Below, in pieces: positions 42,139 through 51,351 of a stretch of 64,000 nt of DNA. Origin of the DNA: Tunturiibacter empetritectus. Lineage in GTDB: Bacteria > Acidobacteriota > Terriglobia > Terriglobales > Acidobacteriaceae. The notes below the pieces were generated by a model. That model did no database searches and had not been told where the DNA came from. It saw only the letters and a list, made by a program, of their open reading frames with translations. The DNA lies in the NCBI RefSeq assembly GCF_014201375.1, contig NZ_JACHDZ010000005.1, forward strand, positions 186,001 through 250,000. Direction: 5' to 3'. The stretch's first letter is position 1. Each line of letters opens with the position of its first letter. Both the position numbers and the translations under genes were made by a program.

Positions 42139-43293
42139 ATGAGCACAATGGTGACCCTTCCAAAGGATCAACTTCCTCGCCGCGACCTCCTTATTCTCCC
42201 GGCGCTCAGTATCCTGACCCTCCTCGTCCTCCTCATAGCATCCGAGGCGGCAGCAAGATTCTTCTTCCCCGAACAAAAGACCGACTACTGCGAAATCCCG
42301 AATGCGCGTCTCGGCTTCAGCTACAAGCCAGGCTGCATCACCCACGTCAAGGCCGCTGAAGGCCCTTGGGTCGTCAATCAATATAATGACTGCGGCTATC
42401 GCTCTCGGGAGTCCTGTGGACCCAAGCCATCAGGAACAACGAGGATCGCCTTGATAGGGTCATCGATCGCCGAAGGATGGCTCGTCGGCTACGACCAGAG
42501 CTTCAACGCTCGCGCCGCGAAAGATCTCACCGCTCGTTGTCATCGCCCTGTCGAGATCCAAAACCTCGGTCGTCAGGCATGCAGTCTCACCTGTATCTCG
42601 CGCCGCGTCGATGAGGCTCTTGCTCTCAACCCCGACGTACTCCTGATGACCATCAACGCAAGCGACATAGAGACTCTTACGGAAGCAGACATGGCCACCC
42701 GCTTTCAGCCAACCGTGCCCGCTCACAAGGACCCCGCAACCGAAAAACGTAGTCCGGTCAGACGGATCAAATCTCTATTCGCCGAAAGCCGGGCAATGAT
42801 AGTGATAGAGCACTATCTCTTTCAGGATGCTGCGACCTACCTTCGCCTGGCCCTCATCAATACGAATGCCACCGGCTTTCTGCATACTCCTTTCAACTCC
42901 GCATGGGAACAGCGCTTTCATAACGTGGATATCTTGCTCTCTGAGACTGCAGCAAAGGCCCACGAGGCCAACGTGCCGTTCGTTCTTGTTGAATTTCCAA
43001 GCGCTGCTCAGACCGCAGCTCTAGTTCTAAAAGACCCTGCTCAAAAATTGGATCCCGATGCGATCAATACGCGGCTGGCCCAGATATCTTCCAGCCACGG
43101 AATCAGATTTGTGAACACACTAAACGCTTTCCGGGAGACACCTGCATCAAACAAACTTTACTATTTGGCCGACGGTCATCTGGACGGTGAGGGACAGGCG
43201 CTGATCAGCGGACCGCTGGTCGAGCAATTGACCGACTCCAGCGATTCGATAATCGCTGGCTGTCCTGTTCTACACGCTCAAGGGTCCCGATAG
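42139..43293 (+). CDS. membrane-anchored SGNH/GDSL-type hydrolase or acyltransferase
   Basis: 384-residue protein with one N-terminal membrane span (LLILPALSILTLLVLLIA, about 17-37) that would place the rest outside. Block I is IALIGSSIAEGW with Ser109 as nucleophile, in the place of the usual GDS. Block III Asn may be in LLMTINASDIE. The Asp-His end of the triad is YLADGHLDGEGQAL, as in AlgJ/AlgX and DltD-like proteins. Proteins of this type work with MBOAT acyltransferases to move acyl groups onto exported polymers. It lies 67 bp after the carrier protein gene and 34 bp before the MBOAT gene, so function in the same pathway is likely. Confidence 0.82.
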   Translation: MSTMVTLPKDQLPRRDLLILPALSILTLLVLLIASEAAARFFFPEQKTDYCEIPNARLGFSYKPGCITHVKAAEGPWVVNQYNDCGYRSRESCGPKPSGTTRIALIGSSIAEGWLVGYDQSFNARAAKDLTARCHRPVEIQNLGRQACSLTCISRRVDEALALNPDVLLMTINASDIETLTEADMATRFQPTVPAHKDPATEKRSPVRRIKSLFAESRAMIVIEHYLFQDAATYLRLALINTNATGFLHTPFNSAWEQRFHNVDILLSETAAKAHEANVPFVLVEFPSAAQTAALVLKDPAQKLDPDAINTRLAQISSSHGIRFVNTLNAFRETPASNKLYYLADGHLDGEGQALISGPLVEQLTDSSDSIIAGCPVLHAQGSR

Positions 43294-43327
43294 AGCTCAC
43301 TACCGAATAACAGCAGGAGCTTCTGAC

Positions 43328-44767
43328 ATGACAATCGCGTCATTTACATTTCTCGGATTTGCGCTTGCCGTGGTCCTTATCTACAACTGCTTCTCGAGTG
43401 CGACCTGGCGGATGTGGATCTTGCTCCTGGCAGATCTAGTCTTCCTCTCTACCTTCTCCCACAGCGTCTCCGCCTTTGTACCGCTGGCCGTCTTCCTGGC
43501 ATGCGGCTTCTTCGCCGTCCATGCCATGCAGCGCGCTCACAAAGAAGTATCCTATCTGTGGATCATCGGTGGAACGATCCTCGCCTTCATCTGGCTAAAA
43601 AAATACACCTTCCTGCCCCACACCACGTTCCTGCAATTCGCTTACACAACGCTCGGCCTCTCCTACATCTTCTTCCGCGTCATGCACATGATCATCGACT
43701 CCCATCAGGGAAGCCTCAACCAAAAAGTAGGCCCGCTTGCTTACCTGAACTACACGCTAAACTTCACAACGCTGGTCTCCGGTCCCATCCAAAGCTATCC
43801 CGCCTTCATCGAGCAGCACCTCGCTCCCGTACGACCGCCCCTCACCATCATCGACATGGGCAACGGACTGGAGCGAATCGTCGTTGGGTTCTTCAAAGTA
43901 AACGTAGTCGCCTTGGTTTTATCGATGATTCAGAATCAGGCGATTAATGCACTCTCTTCCTCTCAGCCTCTCGCAACGCGAGCCCTTACCGGAGCCATCA
44001 TCGCCGCAACCTATCCGGTCTACCTCTATTACAACTTCTCCGGCTACACAGACATCGTCATCGGCATAGCGCGCTTCCTCCGAATCAAGCTTCCGGAGAA
44101 CTTCAATCGTCCCTTCTCCACCGACAACTTTCTTGAGTTTTGGAACCATTGGCACATGACCCTCTCCGGCTGGCTCAAGGAGTACGTCTACAACCCACTC
44201 CTCAAGTCGCTCATGAGACGTTATCCTTCGCCCCGCGCAGAACTCTCTCTTGGAGTCATTGCCTTCTTCGTCACGTTCTTCCTCATCGGTATCTGGCACG
44301 GACGGACGTCGGAGTTTCTCTTCTACGGCGTCCTGCTCGGAATCGGCGTCAGCGTCAACAAGCTGTATCAAGTCAAGATGGCGAAGTCCCTGGGCAAGAA
44401 GCAGTACAAAGCTCTCGCCAACAACTGGATGTATCAGGCGCTCTGCCGTGGCCTGAACTTCACCTTCTTCGCGTTCTATCTTCTCTGGTTCTGGTCTACC
44501 TGGAAGGACCTGGGTAAGATGGCCAACACCTTGGGTCCGTCTGCGCAGCTGCTGGGATGGAGCCTCATCTTTGTCGTCTCCACCATTGTGCTGGCTCTCT
44601 GGCAGGTCGTTCGTGCCAGCGTCTTTCGTGTGCAATGGGAAGACCAGCCCTTCATCTTGTCCCGCTACGTGAGAACGGTCTTAGACACGAGCCTCGTCTT
44701 CGTCATGTTGGTTGTGATGGAGCTTCTCAATACACCGGCTCCCGATATCGTCTACAAGGCCTTCTGA
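43328..44767 (+). CDS. MBOAT family O-acyltransferase (DltB/AlgI-like)
   Basis: 479-residue multi-span membrane protein of the membrane-bound O-acyltransferase family. Family features: FNRPFSTDNFLEFWNHWHM, TLSGWLKEYVYNPLL, and the catalytic His324 in LIGIWHGRTSEFLFYG. About 11 hydrophobic segments occur. DltB and AlgI pass acyl groups through the membrane to polymers outside: DltB takes D-alanine from the carrier DltC, AlgI passes acetyl. Here a carrier protein and an FkbH-type loader are next door, so the donor is probably the carrier-bound group. No promoter or terminator is evident between the four module genes. Confidence 0.9.
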   Translation: MTIASFTFLGFALAVVLIYNCFSSATWRMWILLLADLVFLSTFSHSVSAFVPLAVFLACGFFAVHAMQRAHKEVSYLWIIGGTILAFIWLKKYTFLPHTTFLQFAYTTLGLSYIFFRVMHMIIDSHQGSLNQKVGPLAYLNYTLNFTTLVSGPIQSYPAFIEQHLAPVRPPLTIIDMGNGLERIVVGFFKVNVVALVLSMIQNQAINALSSSQPLATRALTGAIIAATYPVYLYYNFSGYTDIVIGIARFLRIKLPENFNRPFSTDNFLEFWNHWHMTLSGWLKEYVYNPLLKSLMRRYPSPRAELSLGVIAFFVTFFLIGIWHGRTSEFLFYGVLLGIGVSVNKLYQVKMAKSLGKKQYKALANNWMYQALCRGLNFTFFAFYLLWFWSTWKDLGKMANTLGPSAQLLGWSLIFVVSTIVLALWQVVRASVFRVQWEDQPFILSRYVRTVLDTSLVFVMLVVMELLNTPAPDIVYKAF

Positions 44768-44953
44768 ACGCAGCAGCCTCCAATCGTTCCAGCGAATCGA
44801 TCATGTTACATACTGACGAGGGACGCGATCGCGTCGAATGATATTCTTAGGTTGTGCCTTGCTTCCATCACAGCCCCGCACAGCTCCTTTCAAACATGTC
44901 TCGATGGACGAGGTTCCCTGCGTTGCTTGCGAATAGTGTCGACACAGGTAGAG

Positions 44954-46282
44954 GTGGCATTGAGTACTGAACAACTAGCGCTAAAGCAAACCTTTTTCGC
45001 ACGGATCCTTGCCAGGATCGGCGGAGGCCGAACCCCTGCCGCACTCTTCGATCAGGGACTCGTCAGCGGCGCCAACTTCATCACGAATGTCGTCCTGGCA
45101 CGCGGCTTCGGTATCAGGGACTATGGCGTCTTCGCGCTTGCATGGGTTGCCGTGCTCTTCGCCAACAGCCTTCAATACGCTCTCATCATTACCCCCATGG
45201 TAAGTGTCGGGCCAAAGCAGGAGCCCGAGGAACGGCCCGGGTACTATGGCGCAGTCTTACTTCAGGAGTTCATCTTTGCGTTCTCTGCCGCATTGATCAT
45301 GTTCATCTGCGTGAAGCTGTCGGTCCGCTTCTTCCCTCAGTGGGGAGTAGGTAATCTCGCTCTTCCCATCAGCGGAGCAACCCTCGCCTACCTGCTTCAG
45401 GAGTTCGTTCGCCGCTACTTCTTCTGTACCCGCCAGAGCAAGCTAGCGCTCATCACCGATGTGGTCAGCTATCTAACCCAGCTTCCTATCATCTATTGGA
45501 TTGTGCACAGCCACTATGCGAGCCTCTCCAATGTGCTGTGGATCATCGCCGCCACATCCTTCACGGGCTTCATCACCTGCCTCAGATGGTTCGAGCCAGT
45601 CACCTTCGATCGGCTCACTTCCAAAAAAGTATTTCTCCGGCATTGGCGCATGTCTCGCTGGCTTGCACCCACCGCCTTCATGCAGTGGGGAGCGGGGAAT
45701 CTCTTCCTCATGGCCGCCCCGGTCTACTACGGAGCCGCCGCCTCCGCAATCATCAGAGCTGCAAACAACATCGTAGGAGTGGCCCACGTCTGGTTCTTAG
45801 GTCTGGACAACGTCGTGCCGGCAGAGGCCTCGCGACAGATGCGCCTGGGTGGCGTCGATGCAATGCTCCGCTACATCAAACGAGTAGTCGTCCTCTGGGG
45901 GGGCGTCACCCTGACCTTTGTCACCATCGTCGCCTGTTTCCCCACCCTATGGCTCAAATTGGCATACGGCCAAAAATACTCCTCCGACGGTTCAGTGCTT
46001 CGTCTCTACGCGCTCCTTTATATCTTCATCTTTATCGCGGGTCCGCTGCGAGCTGCACTACAGGCGCTTGAATACACTGCACCCATCTTCTGGGCCTATC
46101 CCGCCTTGATCGCCTTCTCGGTCGCATTGGCCGGCCCCTTCGCTCGCAACCTCGGTCTCAACGGCGTCATGCTCGGCATGTGTGCCACTCAGTTTGTCTT
46201 TCAAACCTTCATCGGCGTTGCGCTCTGGTTTCGAGTCCGTAAGGTCCGACATGACATATCGTTGCAGAATATCGGTCCCTAA
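44954..46282 (+). CDS. polysaccharide flippase (Wzx-like)
   Basis: About 442-residue integral membrane protein with 12 or so spans. The N-terminal region ALFDQGLVSGANFITNVVLA and RGFGIRDYGVFALAWVAV match polysaccharide transporters of the Wzx group (G-x-x-x-Y-G-x-F-A-L). The start is not settled: GTG 44954 and TTG 44960 both follow AGGTAGAG, while a reading from 44852 adds a Cys/His-rich stretch that looks non-coding. It would flip the lipid-linked repeat of the second cluster. A short gap of 170-190 bp separates it from the acyltransferase. Confidence 0.8.
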   Translation: MALSTEQLALKQTFFARILARIGGGRTPAALFDQGLVSGANFITNVVLARGFGIRDYGVFALAWVAVLFANSLQYALIITPMVSVGPKQEPEERPGYYGAVLLQEFIFAFSAALIMFICVKLSVRFFPQWGVGNLALPISGATLAYLLQEFVRRYFFCTRQSKLALITDVVSYLTQLPIIYWIVHSHYASLSNVLWIIAATSFTGFITCLRWFEPVTFDRLTSKKVFLRHWRMSRWLAPTAFMQWGAGNLFLMAAPVYYGAAASAIIRAANNIVGVAHVWFLGLDNVVPAEASRQMRLGGVDAMLRYIKRVVVLWGGVTLTFVTIVACFPTLWLKLAYGQKYSSDGSVLRLYALLYIFIFIAGPLRAALQALEYTAPIFWAYPALIAFSVALAGPFARNLGLNGVMLGMCATQFVFQTFIGVALWFRVRKVRHDISLQNIGP

Positions 46283-46425
46283 AGCCCAGAGAGTCCTCAC
46301 CAAAAAACCTGTCGAAAACGGAGCATCTCTCTCACCGCTTTGTTTGTCCTAACTTAAAGCAGATCGTGTTCTCCGGCTTTCAATCATGCGGAGGCAACTC
46401 GTCGCTAACTCAAGAGGGGTTGATC

Positions 46426-48621
46426 ATGAGAAGACTTTGTCAGTTCGTACTGCTGCTATCGTCTCTTCCAGCGGGGGCCGCAACCTACACCGTCACCTCA
46501 CCCCATCTCACCATGCACGCGGGGGACCCGCTGCCTCCCCTGATCTTCAACATCTCGGCCTACTCCGGAAGCTATGCAAGCCACTTCAAAGGATCGCCAG
46601 AGCTAAGCACCGCCGCGACCTCACACTCTCGCCCCGGTAGCTACCCCATCGTCATCAAGCAGGGCTCCATGGCCTCCGTCGACGGCAACGAACTGAAATT
46701 TGTAGACGGTGTGCTCGACGTCATCCCGGCAGATGACATCGGCGCCAGGCTCACCAACGGAATCTCTTATCCTCCAGGATTCTTCAGCGGCCCGGGTGAC
46801 TACGCGCTGCTCAACGTCACCAACAATCCAACAGCAAATCTAGTAGGCGACTGCGTGACCGACAACGCCGCCAACTTCGCCAAGCTGCTAAGTCAAAACG
46901 GCAAGCGCATCCCCACCACCAGAAACGGAGGAGGCGTCCCACTCAATCTGTACTTCCCGCCCGGCTGCTACGCCACCAGCCAGCCGCTCACAATCTACGG
47001 CAGCTTCTGGCATCTCTGGGGAGCAGGCCCGCAACAATCCATCATCAAGCTTCTCCCCAACTCGCCGGCCTTCAACACAGGCTCGCCCACGCAGTTCTTC
47101 AGCCCGCAGAGCGCAGGTGGAAATGAAAACTTCTCCGAGTACCTCTTTAATCTAGGCTTCGAGATAGGCGCTGGGAATCCGAACGCAGTCCCCGTCACCA
47201 CGGTACAAAACAACTCAGGAGTCTTTCGCAACGTACAGATCTGGGCCGACGACTCCAACTGTCCCTATGCGATGAACTTTCGTCGCGGCTTTCCCGGTCC
47301 TGCCTTCTTCAAGAACATCGCTATCTACGGATGCCAGAATGCCATCTCCAGCAATCAATCCGAATACAACGCCACCTTCGAAGGACTCACCACAGAAGGT
47401 CAGACTTCGACAGCCATAAATCTTCAAGCCTTCAAAATGAGCATCCGTCACTGGCTCAACGACAACCCTTCCACCGCTCTTGCCGCCGCTGGATCCACCA
47501 CCGCAAACGTCTCCGTTCTCGATTCAAAGTTCGTAAACGGCTCCTCGTCGACGCCGGGAATCACTGTGGCGTCAGGCAGCTCTGTCTACATCAAAAACCT
47601 CGCCTCCGCTGGCTACAATCCCACTGAAAGCGATTCAGGCTCAGGCTCGCCAGTCGCCCGCAACGGCAACATATCTCAGGCATGGACCGGCAATCCGCAA
47701 AGCGTCTTCAACTCGACGCAATCCCCGGATTCTCTCCATATTCCAGTCAACGAAACTCCAACGCCCTCCGACCCACCCGTCAACACCTGGACAAAACTCG
47801 GAGACGATGTCACAGCGTGGCCCGCGCAAATCGCAGGCTCCAGATCAACGACTGTTTACAGCGCTCCCGGTGTCTACACCACCTCTGGAACGACAAACAT
47901 CACAGTGCCTGACACAGTCAACCACCTTCAATTCTTTCAATCGAAGTTCCAGAACGGAAAGCCGCAGATAATCCTCACCATCGCAGGAAAATCCACCACT
48001 CCTTTGATCCTCGATGGCTGCCCTTATGAGTCCTGCCAGGTCGTCCACACCAGCGCCAGGCCCGTCGTCATTCTCGATTCCACTCTCACCAGCTACACCT
48101 CCAGCATTGGCGCCGGCGATCTCTACATCGAGGACGACGAACTCAACTACCTCAACACCGGCTTCCCAACCTTCTACCCGTCACAGCACCTATGGGCCAG
48201 ACAACTCGACCTCGAGCAATCCCAGAACCAGAAGTTCCTCTGCCAAGGCTGCACTCTATGGATGCTCGGCTACAAAACAGAACAAGCATCGCCATCCATC
48301 GTCCTCACGAACAAGGCGCAGGCTGAGGTCTTCGGCTTTTTCTTCTATCAAAACAGGGGACCGCTCCAACCCATCAGCGCAAACATCTACCTCACAGACT
48401 CCAGCCTCTTCGCAACCGGATGGACCAAGGTAGACGTTCCGGGTCGCGGCCAGCCAAACTGGGTCATCGAAAATCAGAGTGGAAGATCCTCAACCTTCGC
48501 CACGCACGACACCATAACCTCTCAGCAACTCAACGTCTTCTACTCTTATGGAGGAGACACTCCCACCCGAGCGAAGCTTCGTGCCGTCGGCCCACCCGCA
48601 CGAAATCCAAACCAGAAATAG
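46426..48621 (+). CDS. secreted pectate-lyase-like beta-helix protein
   Basis: 731-residue exported protein. ATG 46426 follows AGAGGGG and gives a signal peptide (RRLCQFVLLLSSLPAGAA). Residues about 25-110 form an Ig-like or MBG-like domain (YTVTSPHLTMHAGDPLPPLI). Then GDYALLNVTNNPTANLVGDC and VTDNAANFAKLL resemble the start of the pectate lyase 3 / GH28-like fold, followed by right-handed beta-helix repeats (FRNVQIWADDSNCPYAMNF). The last third shares segments with the lipoprotein at 53886 (for example LWARQLDLEQ against VWARQLDNEL; LWMLGYKTEQ against LWIFGLKTEA). It could cut or remodel the EPS outside the cell, or bind it; catalytic residues could not be fixed. Confidence 0.75.
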   Translation: MRRLCQFVLLLSSLPAGAATYTVTSPHLTMHAGDPLPPLIFNISAYSGSYASHFKGSPELSTAATSHSRPGSYPIVIKQGSMASVDGNELKFVDGVLDVIPADDIGARLTNGISYPPGFFSGPGDYALLNVTNNPTANLVGDCVTDNAANFAKLLSQNGKRIPTTRNGGGVPLNLYFPPGCYATSQPLTIYGSFWHLWGAGPQQSIIKLLPNSPAFNTGSPTQFFSPQSAGGNENFSEYLFNLGFEIGAGNPNAVPVTTVQNNSGVFRNVQIWADDSNCPYAMNFRRGFPGPAFFKNIAIYGCQNAISSNQSEYNATFEGLTTEGQTSTAINLQAFKMSIRHWLNDNPSTALAAAGSTTANVSVLDSKFVNGSSSTPGITVASGSSVYIKNLASAGYNPTESDSGSGSPVARNGNISQAWTGNPQSVFNSTQSPDSLHIPVNETPTPSDPPVNTWTKLGDDVTAWPAQIAGSRSTTVYSAPGVYTTSGTTNITVPDTVNHLQFFQSKFQNGKPQIILTIAGKSTTPLILDGCPYESCQVVHTSARPVVILDSTLTSYTSSIGAGDLYIEDDELNYLNTGFPTFYPSQHLWARQLDLEQSQNQKFLCQGCTLWMLGYKTEQASPSIVLTNKAQAEVFGFFFYQNRGPLQPISANIYLTDSSLFATGWTKVDVPGRGQPNWVIENQSGRSSTFATHDTITSQQLNVFYSYGGDTPTRAKLRAVGPPARNPNQK

Positions 48622-48696
48622 AGCGTTCACTATCGTCGCCTGCACTCAAATGCACAAGCCCCACGCGATCCCTGGCAACATCGCAATGCAACAAAC

Positions 48697-50361
48697 CTAA
48701 GTCAAGCCAGCCAGATGTTCGCCCAGACGAAGTGCCAGCGCCACGATCGTCAACGTCGGATTCGCATGACCTCCGGTAGGGAACACCGAACTCCCGGCAA
48801 CATACAAATTCTCGACTCCGTGGACCTTGCAACTCTCATCGACCACGCCATGCTCCCGAGAGGTTGCCATTCGAGTGGTCCCGATATGATGCGCCGCAGA
48901 GTTGAACTGCTCAAATCGACGTCTCACGTAATCTGCTAACTCCCCTTCGTCGAAGATAAGCTCTCCCGCTCCCGCAGCGCGGTATCGCTCCACGAAGATT
49001 CGGTGCGCCTCCACCACAGTCCGTATGTCTTGCGCTGTAAACGCAAGGTCGACCACCGCCCGCGGCACGCCATGTTCATCGAACTGATCAGGAGATAAAG
49101 TAATCCGGCTATCGCGATTCGGTACCTGCTCCCCCTGATAGTAAAGTCCTAGATACTTCGACTTCACCGACGGCAGTACCGACGGCAGCCTCCGGTCCTT
49201 TGCTGCCCGCGCACGCCCCAGCTTCACCAGCCGGGGAAGCGACGCCAGTCCATCTGACGCAACAATCGCAAGATGCTGGCGAACATCAGGCGCCAGTGCT
49301 TTCAACTTGGATCGTCTCTTCGAAAATCCATGCGCGCGCATCACCGCGAGCGCAGCCTTCGCCACAAACACTGCGGAAAAAATTGCATCGCGATGACCGT
49401 GGGCAGCGTTCGTCCTGTCGAGAAAGAAGACAATATTGTTGATCCGCAGTCGCGCCTGCGCCTCTTCCGAGATTGTCCATCGTCGCCGGCAATAGACGCC
49501 ATCGCTATCACGCTCGTAGTCATATTTGATCGCCTGCCGGTTCACGGGAGCAAGCGAGGTATACGTCCCATGAGGATGAGCCTGATAGAAACGCCCAACC
49601 AGGTCGCGTTCATTCCCAACTCCTGCAGGATGAAACCCGCTCCTGGATGAGAGAAGAATTCGAGCATTTTCAATCCCGCCCGTCGCAAGCACGAACGTCT
49701 TCGCACGAACTTCGAATCTCTTTCCCTGGGAGATTGCCCGCACGAGATCGATCCTGTCCTTGCGATCTGTCGAAACAAACTCCAGCGCGTGCGTATTCAG
49801 AACGACGCGGACGTTCGCCGCATCGGACAGAACCGCCTGAAACTCCTTTGCGAAATCTATCGGCGGGCTCCATCGCTCCAGGTGCCAGTCCTCCAGGTCT
49901 TCGTTCTTCATTCCGGGAATAATCTCCCCACTCTCAGCCGGGAAGACCTCGCGGCTGTCGAAGTCATACCGCCCAGCGCGACAAAGCGTTAGAGCTCTAC
50001 GATAAAAAGGTTCCATCTCTTCATAAGAGAAAGGCCAGCCACTCTCAGTGATCCAATCCCGCGCCTTGAAATCAAGCGGATCGAAGGGGATGCACCGACC
50101 TCCCCATGCAGAAGATGCCCCGCCAAACACGCGCCGCCGATTCTCTTCAAGACTCTCGTGCGAGCCTGGCCTAGCGATAACGCCGCGGTTCAAATCCTGA
50201 TCTGAGGCGGACTCCCGGTTCGCCCCGCCGCCCACCAGTAGCAGGATACTCACCTTCTTCTTGAGTAACTCCAGCGCAACGCTAATCGCCGCCGGGCCGC
50301 CGCCGACAATACATACATCCGATTCGAGCATCTCCCCGGAAGGGTTGCCGGTGAGAATCAT
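48697..50361 (-). CDS. GMC-family FAD-dependent oxidoreductase
   Basis: 554-residue flavoprotein of the glucose-methanol-choline family. The FAD-binding motif G-x-G-x2-A is in DVCIVGGGPAAISVALELL near residue 15. Further family marks are VFGGASSAWGGRCIPFD and, at the C-terminus, NSAAHHIGTTRMA, with the His residues of the active site, and NLYVAGSSVFPTGGHANPTL. It would oxidise an alcohol group of a sugar or similar substrate; no signal peptide is seen, so it is cytoplasmic. The ATG overlaps the stop of the aldo/keto reductase gene (4 bp), so the two redox enzymes are coupled. Confidence 0.9.
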   Translation of the reverse strand: MILTGNPSGEMLESDVCIVGGGPAAISVALELLKKKVSILLLVGGGANRESASDQDLNRGVIARPGSHESLEENRRRVFGGASSAWGGRCIPFDPLDFKARDWITESGWPFSYEEMEPFYRRALTLCRAGRYDFDSREVFPAESGEIIPGMKNEDLEDWHLERWSPPIDFAKEFQAVLSDAANVRVVLNTHALEFVSTDRKDRIDLVRAISQGKRFEVRAKTFVLATGGIENARILLSSRSGFHPAGVGNERDLVGRFYQAHPHGTYTSLAPVNRQAIKYDYERDSDGVYCRRRWTISEEAQARLRINNIVFFLDRTNAAHGHRDAIFSAVFVAKAALAVMRAHGFSKRRSKLKALAPDVRQHLAIVASDGLASLPRLVKLGRARAAKDRRLPSVLPSVKSKYLGLYYQGEQVPNRDSRITLSPDQFDEHGVPRAVVDLAFTAQDIRTVVEAHRIFVERYRAAGAGELIFDEGELADYVRRRFEQFNSAAHHIGTTRMATSREHGVVDESCKVHGVENLYVAGSSVFPTGGHANPTLTIVALALRLGEHLAGLT

Positions 50362-51242
50362 GCAAACGCCTCCTTCATCTCCGCGAACATCCCTCGCATC
50401 TCCTCTCCATACTCCAGGGCCTTCAAGTTCTCAACCAAATGACCAGCCGAAAGGGTTCCCACAAGAACAGTGCTCACACCCCTCTGGGCTGCGGCATAAG
50501 CAATCAGCAACTGCGGCGTAGCAATCGTCCCAACTCCATGTCGTTCGCGCATCGAGTTCCATTCACCCGCACGCTCCTTCAACAGCGTCTGCGGCTTCAA
50601 CACCTCATTGGCAACAAGCCGTACCTGTCCCTCCGCGCACAACTCTCCGATCGTCCCCGCATTCGACGAACACAACGACACGGGCGTCTCCACAATCATC
50701 ACCTGTCCCGAAGCGAGGCCCTGCCGTATCACCTCGGGGTCGCTGGTGGATACTCCGGTCAAGCGACTCATCCCCTTCGTTCGTATCGCCTCCAGCGCGG
50801 CCCAACTCTCATCCGTAGGCTCGCCAGCGACAGCCGCGTGCAACAAAAAAGCGTCGACGTGATCTGTCCCCAACCTCTTCAAACTCCGTTCGACACAGCG
50901 CACCAAATAAGCCTTCGAAAAATCCCTCCCCGGCGACACCTTCTGCTTCAACTTTTTTCCAATCTGGTTCAGCGGAGAGAGCGCCGCAGGTAAAGCAACA
51001 TGCGCAAATCCGGCCTTCGTGATGAGAAAGCAATCGTCGCGCCGCCGCTCCTTAAGGGCCGTCCCAATTACGCGCTCACTGTCTCCGGAGCCATACGTAT
51101 CAGCCGTATCGATGACCCTGATGTCATGATCGATCGCCGCATGGATCAACGCAACCGCCTGACGACGGGTGAGCGACGAGCCCAGTGATGCCAACCGGCC
51201 CGTACCGAGACCCATCCGCGAGATAGGAGTCGCAACTTTCAT
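50358..51242 (-). CDS. aldo/keto reductase family oxidoreductase
   Basis: 294-residue cytoplasmic enzyme with the TIM-barrel marks of aldo/keto reductases: MGLGTGRLASLG near the N-terminus, VIDTADTYGSGDSERVIGTA with the catalytic Asp and Tyr, DDCFLITKAGFA with the catalytic Lys, HVDAFLLHAAV and the NADPH-binding end AAQRGVSTVLVGTLSAGHL. It is first of a two-gene unit with the GMC oxidoreductase. Within an EPS cluster the pair might make or interconvert an unusual nucleotide sugar or free sugar, but substrates are unknown. Confidence 0.9.
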   Translation of the reverse strand: MKVATPISRMGLGTGRLASLGSSLTRRQAVALIHAAIDHDIRVIDTADTYGSGDSERVIGTALKERRRDDCFLITKAGFAHVALPAALSPLNQIGKKLKQKVSPGRDFSKAYLVRCVERSLKRLGTDHVDAFLLHAAVAGEPTDESWAALEAIRTKGMSRLTGVSTSDPEVIRQGLASGQVMIVETPVSLCSSNAGTIGELCAEGQVRLVANEVLKPQTLLKERAGEWNSMRERHGVGTIATPQLLIAYAAAQRGVSTVLVGTLSAGHLVENLKALEYGEEMRGMFAEMKEAFA

Positions 51243-51351
51243 CGGTCTCTCCGCTTCATAAATCTCACTCTTCCAAACAATGGATGCCTATTCTGATGCT
51301 CTCGACCATATCGATAAAGCAACAAATGCATGTTGTTCAAGCAACAAGGAA

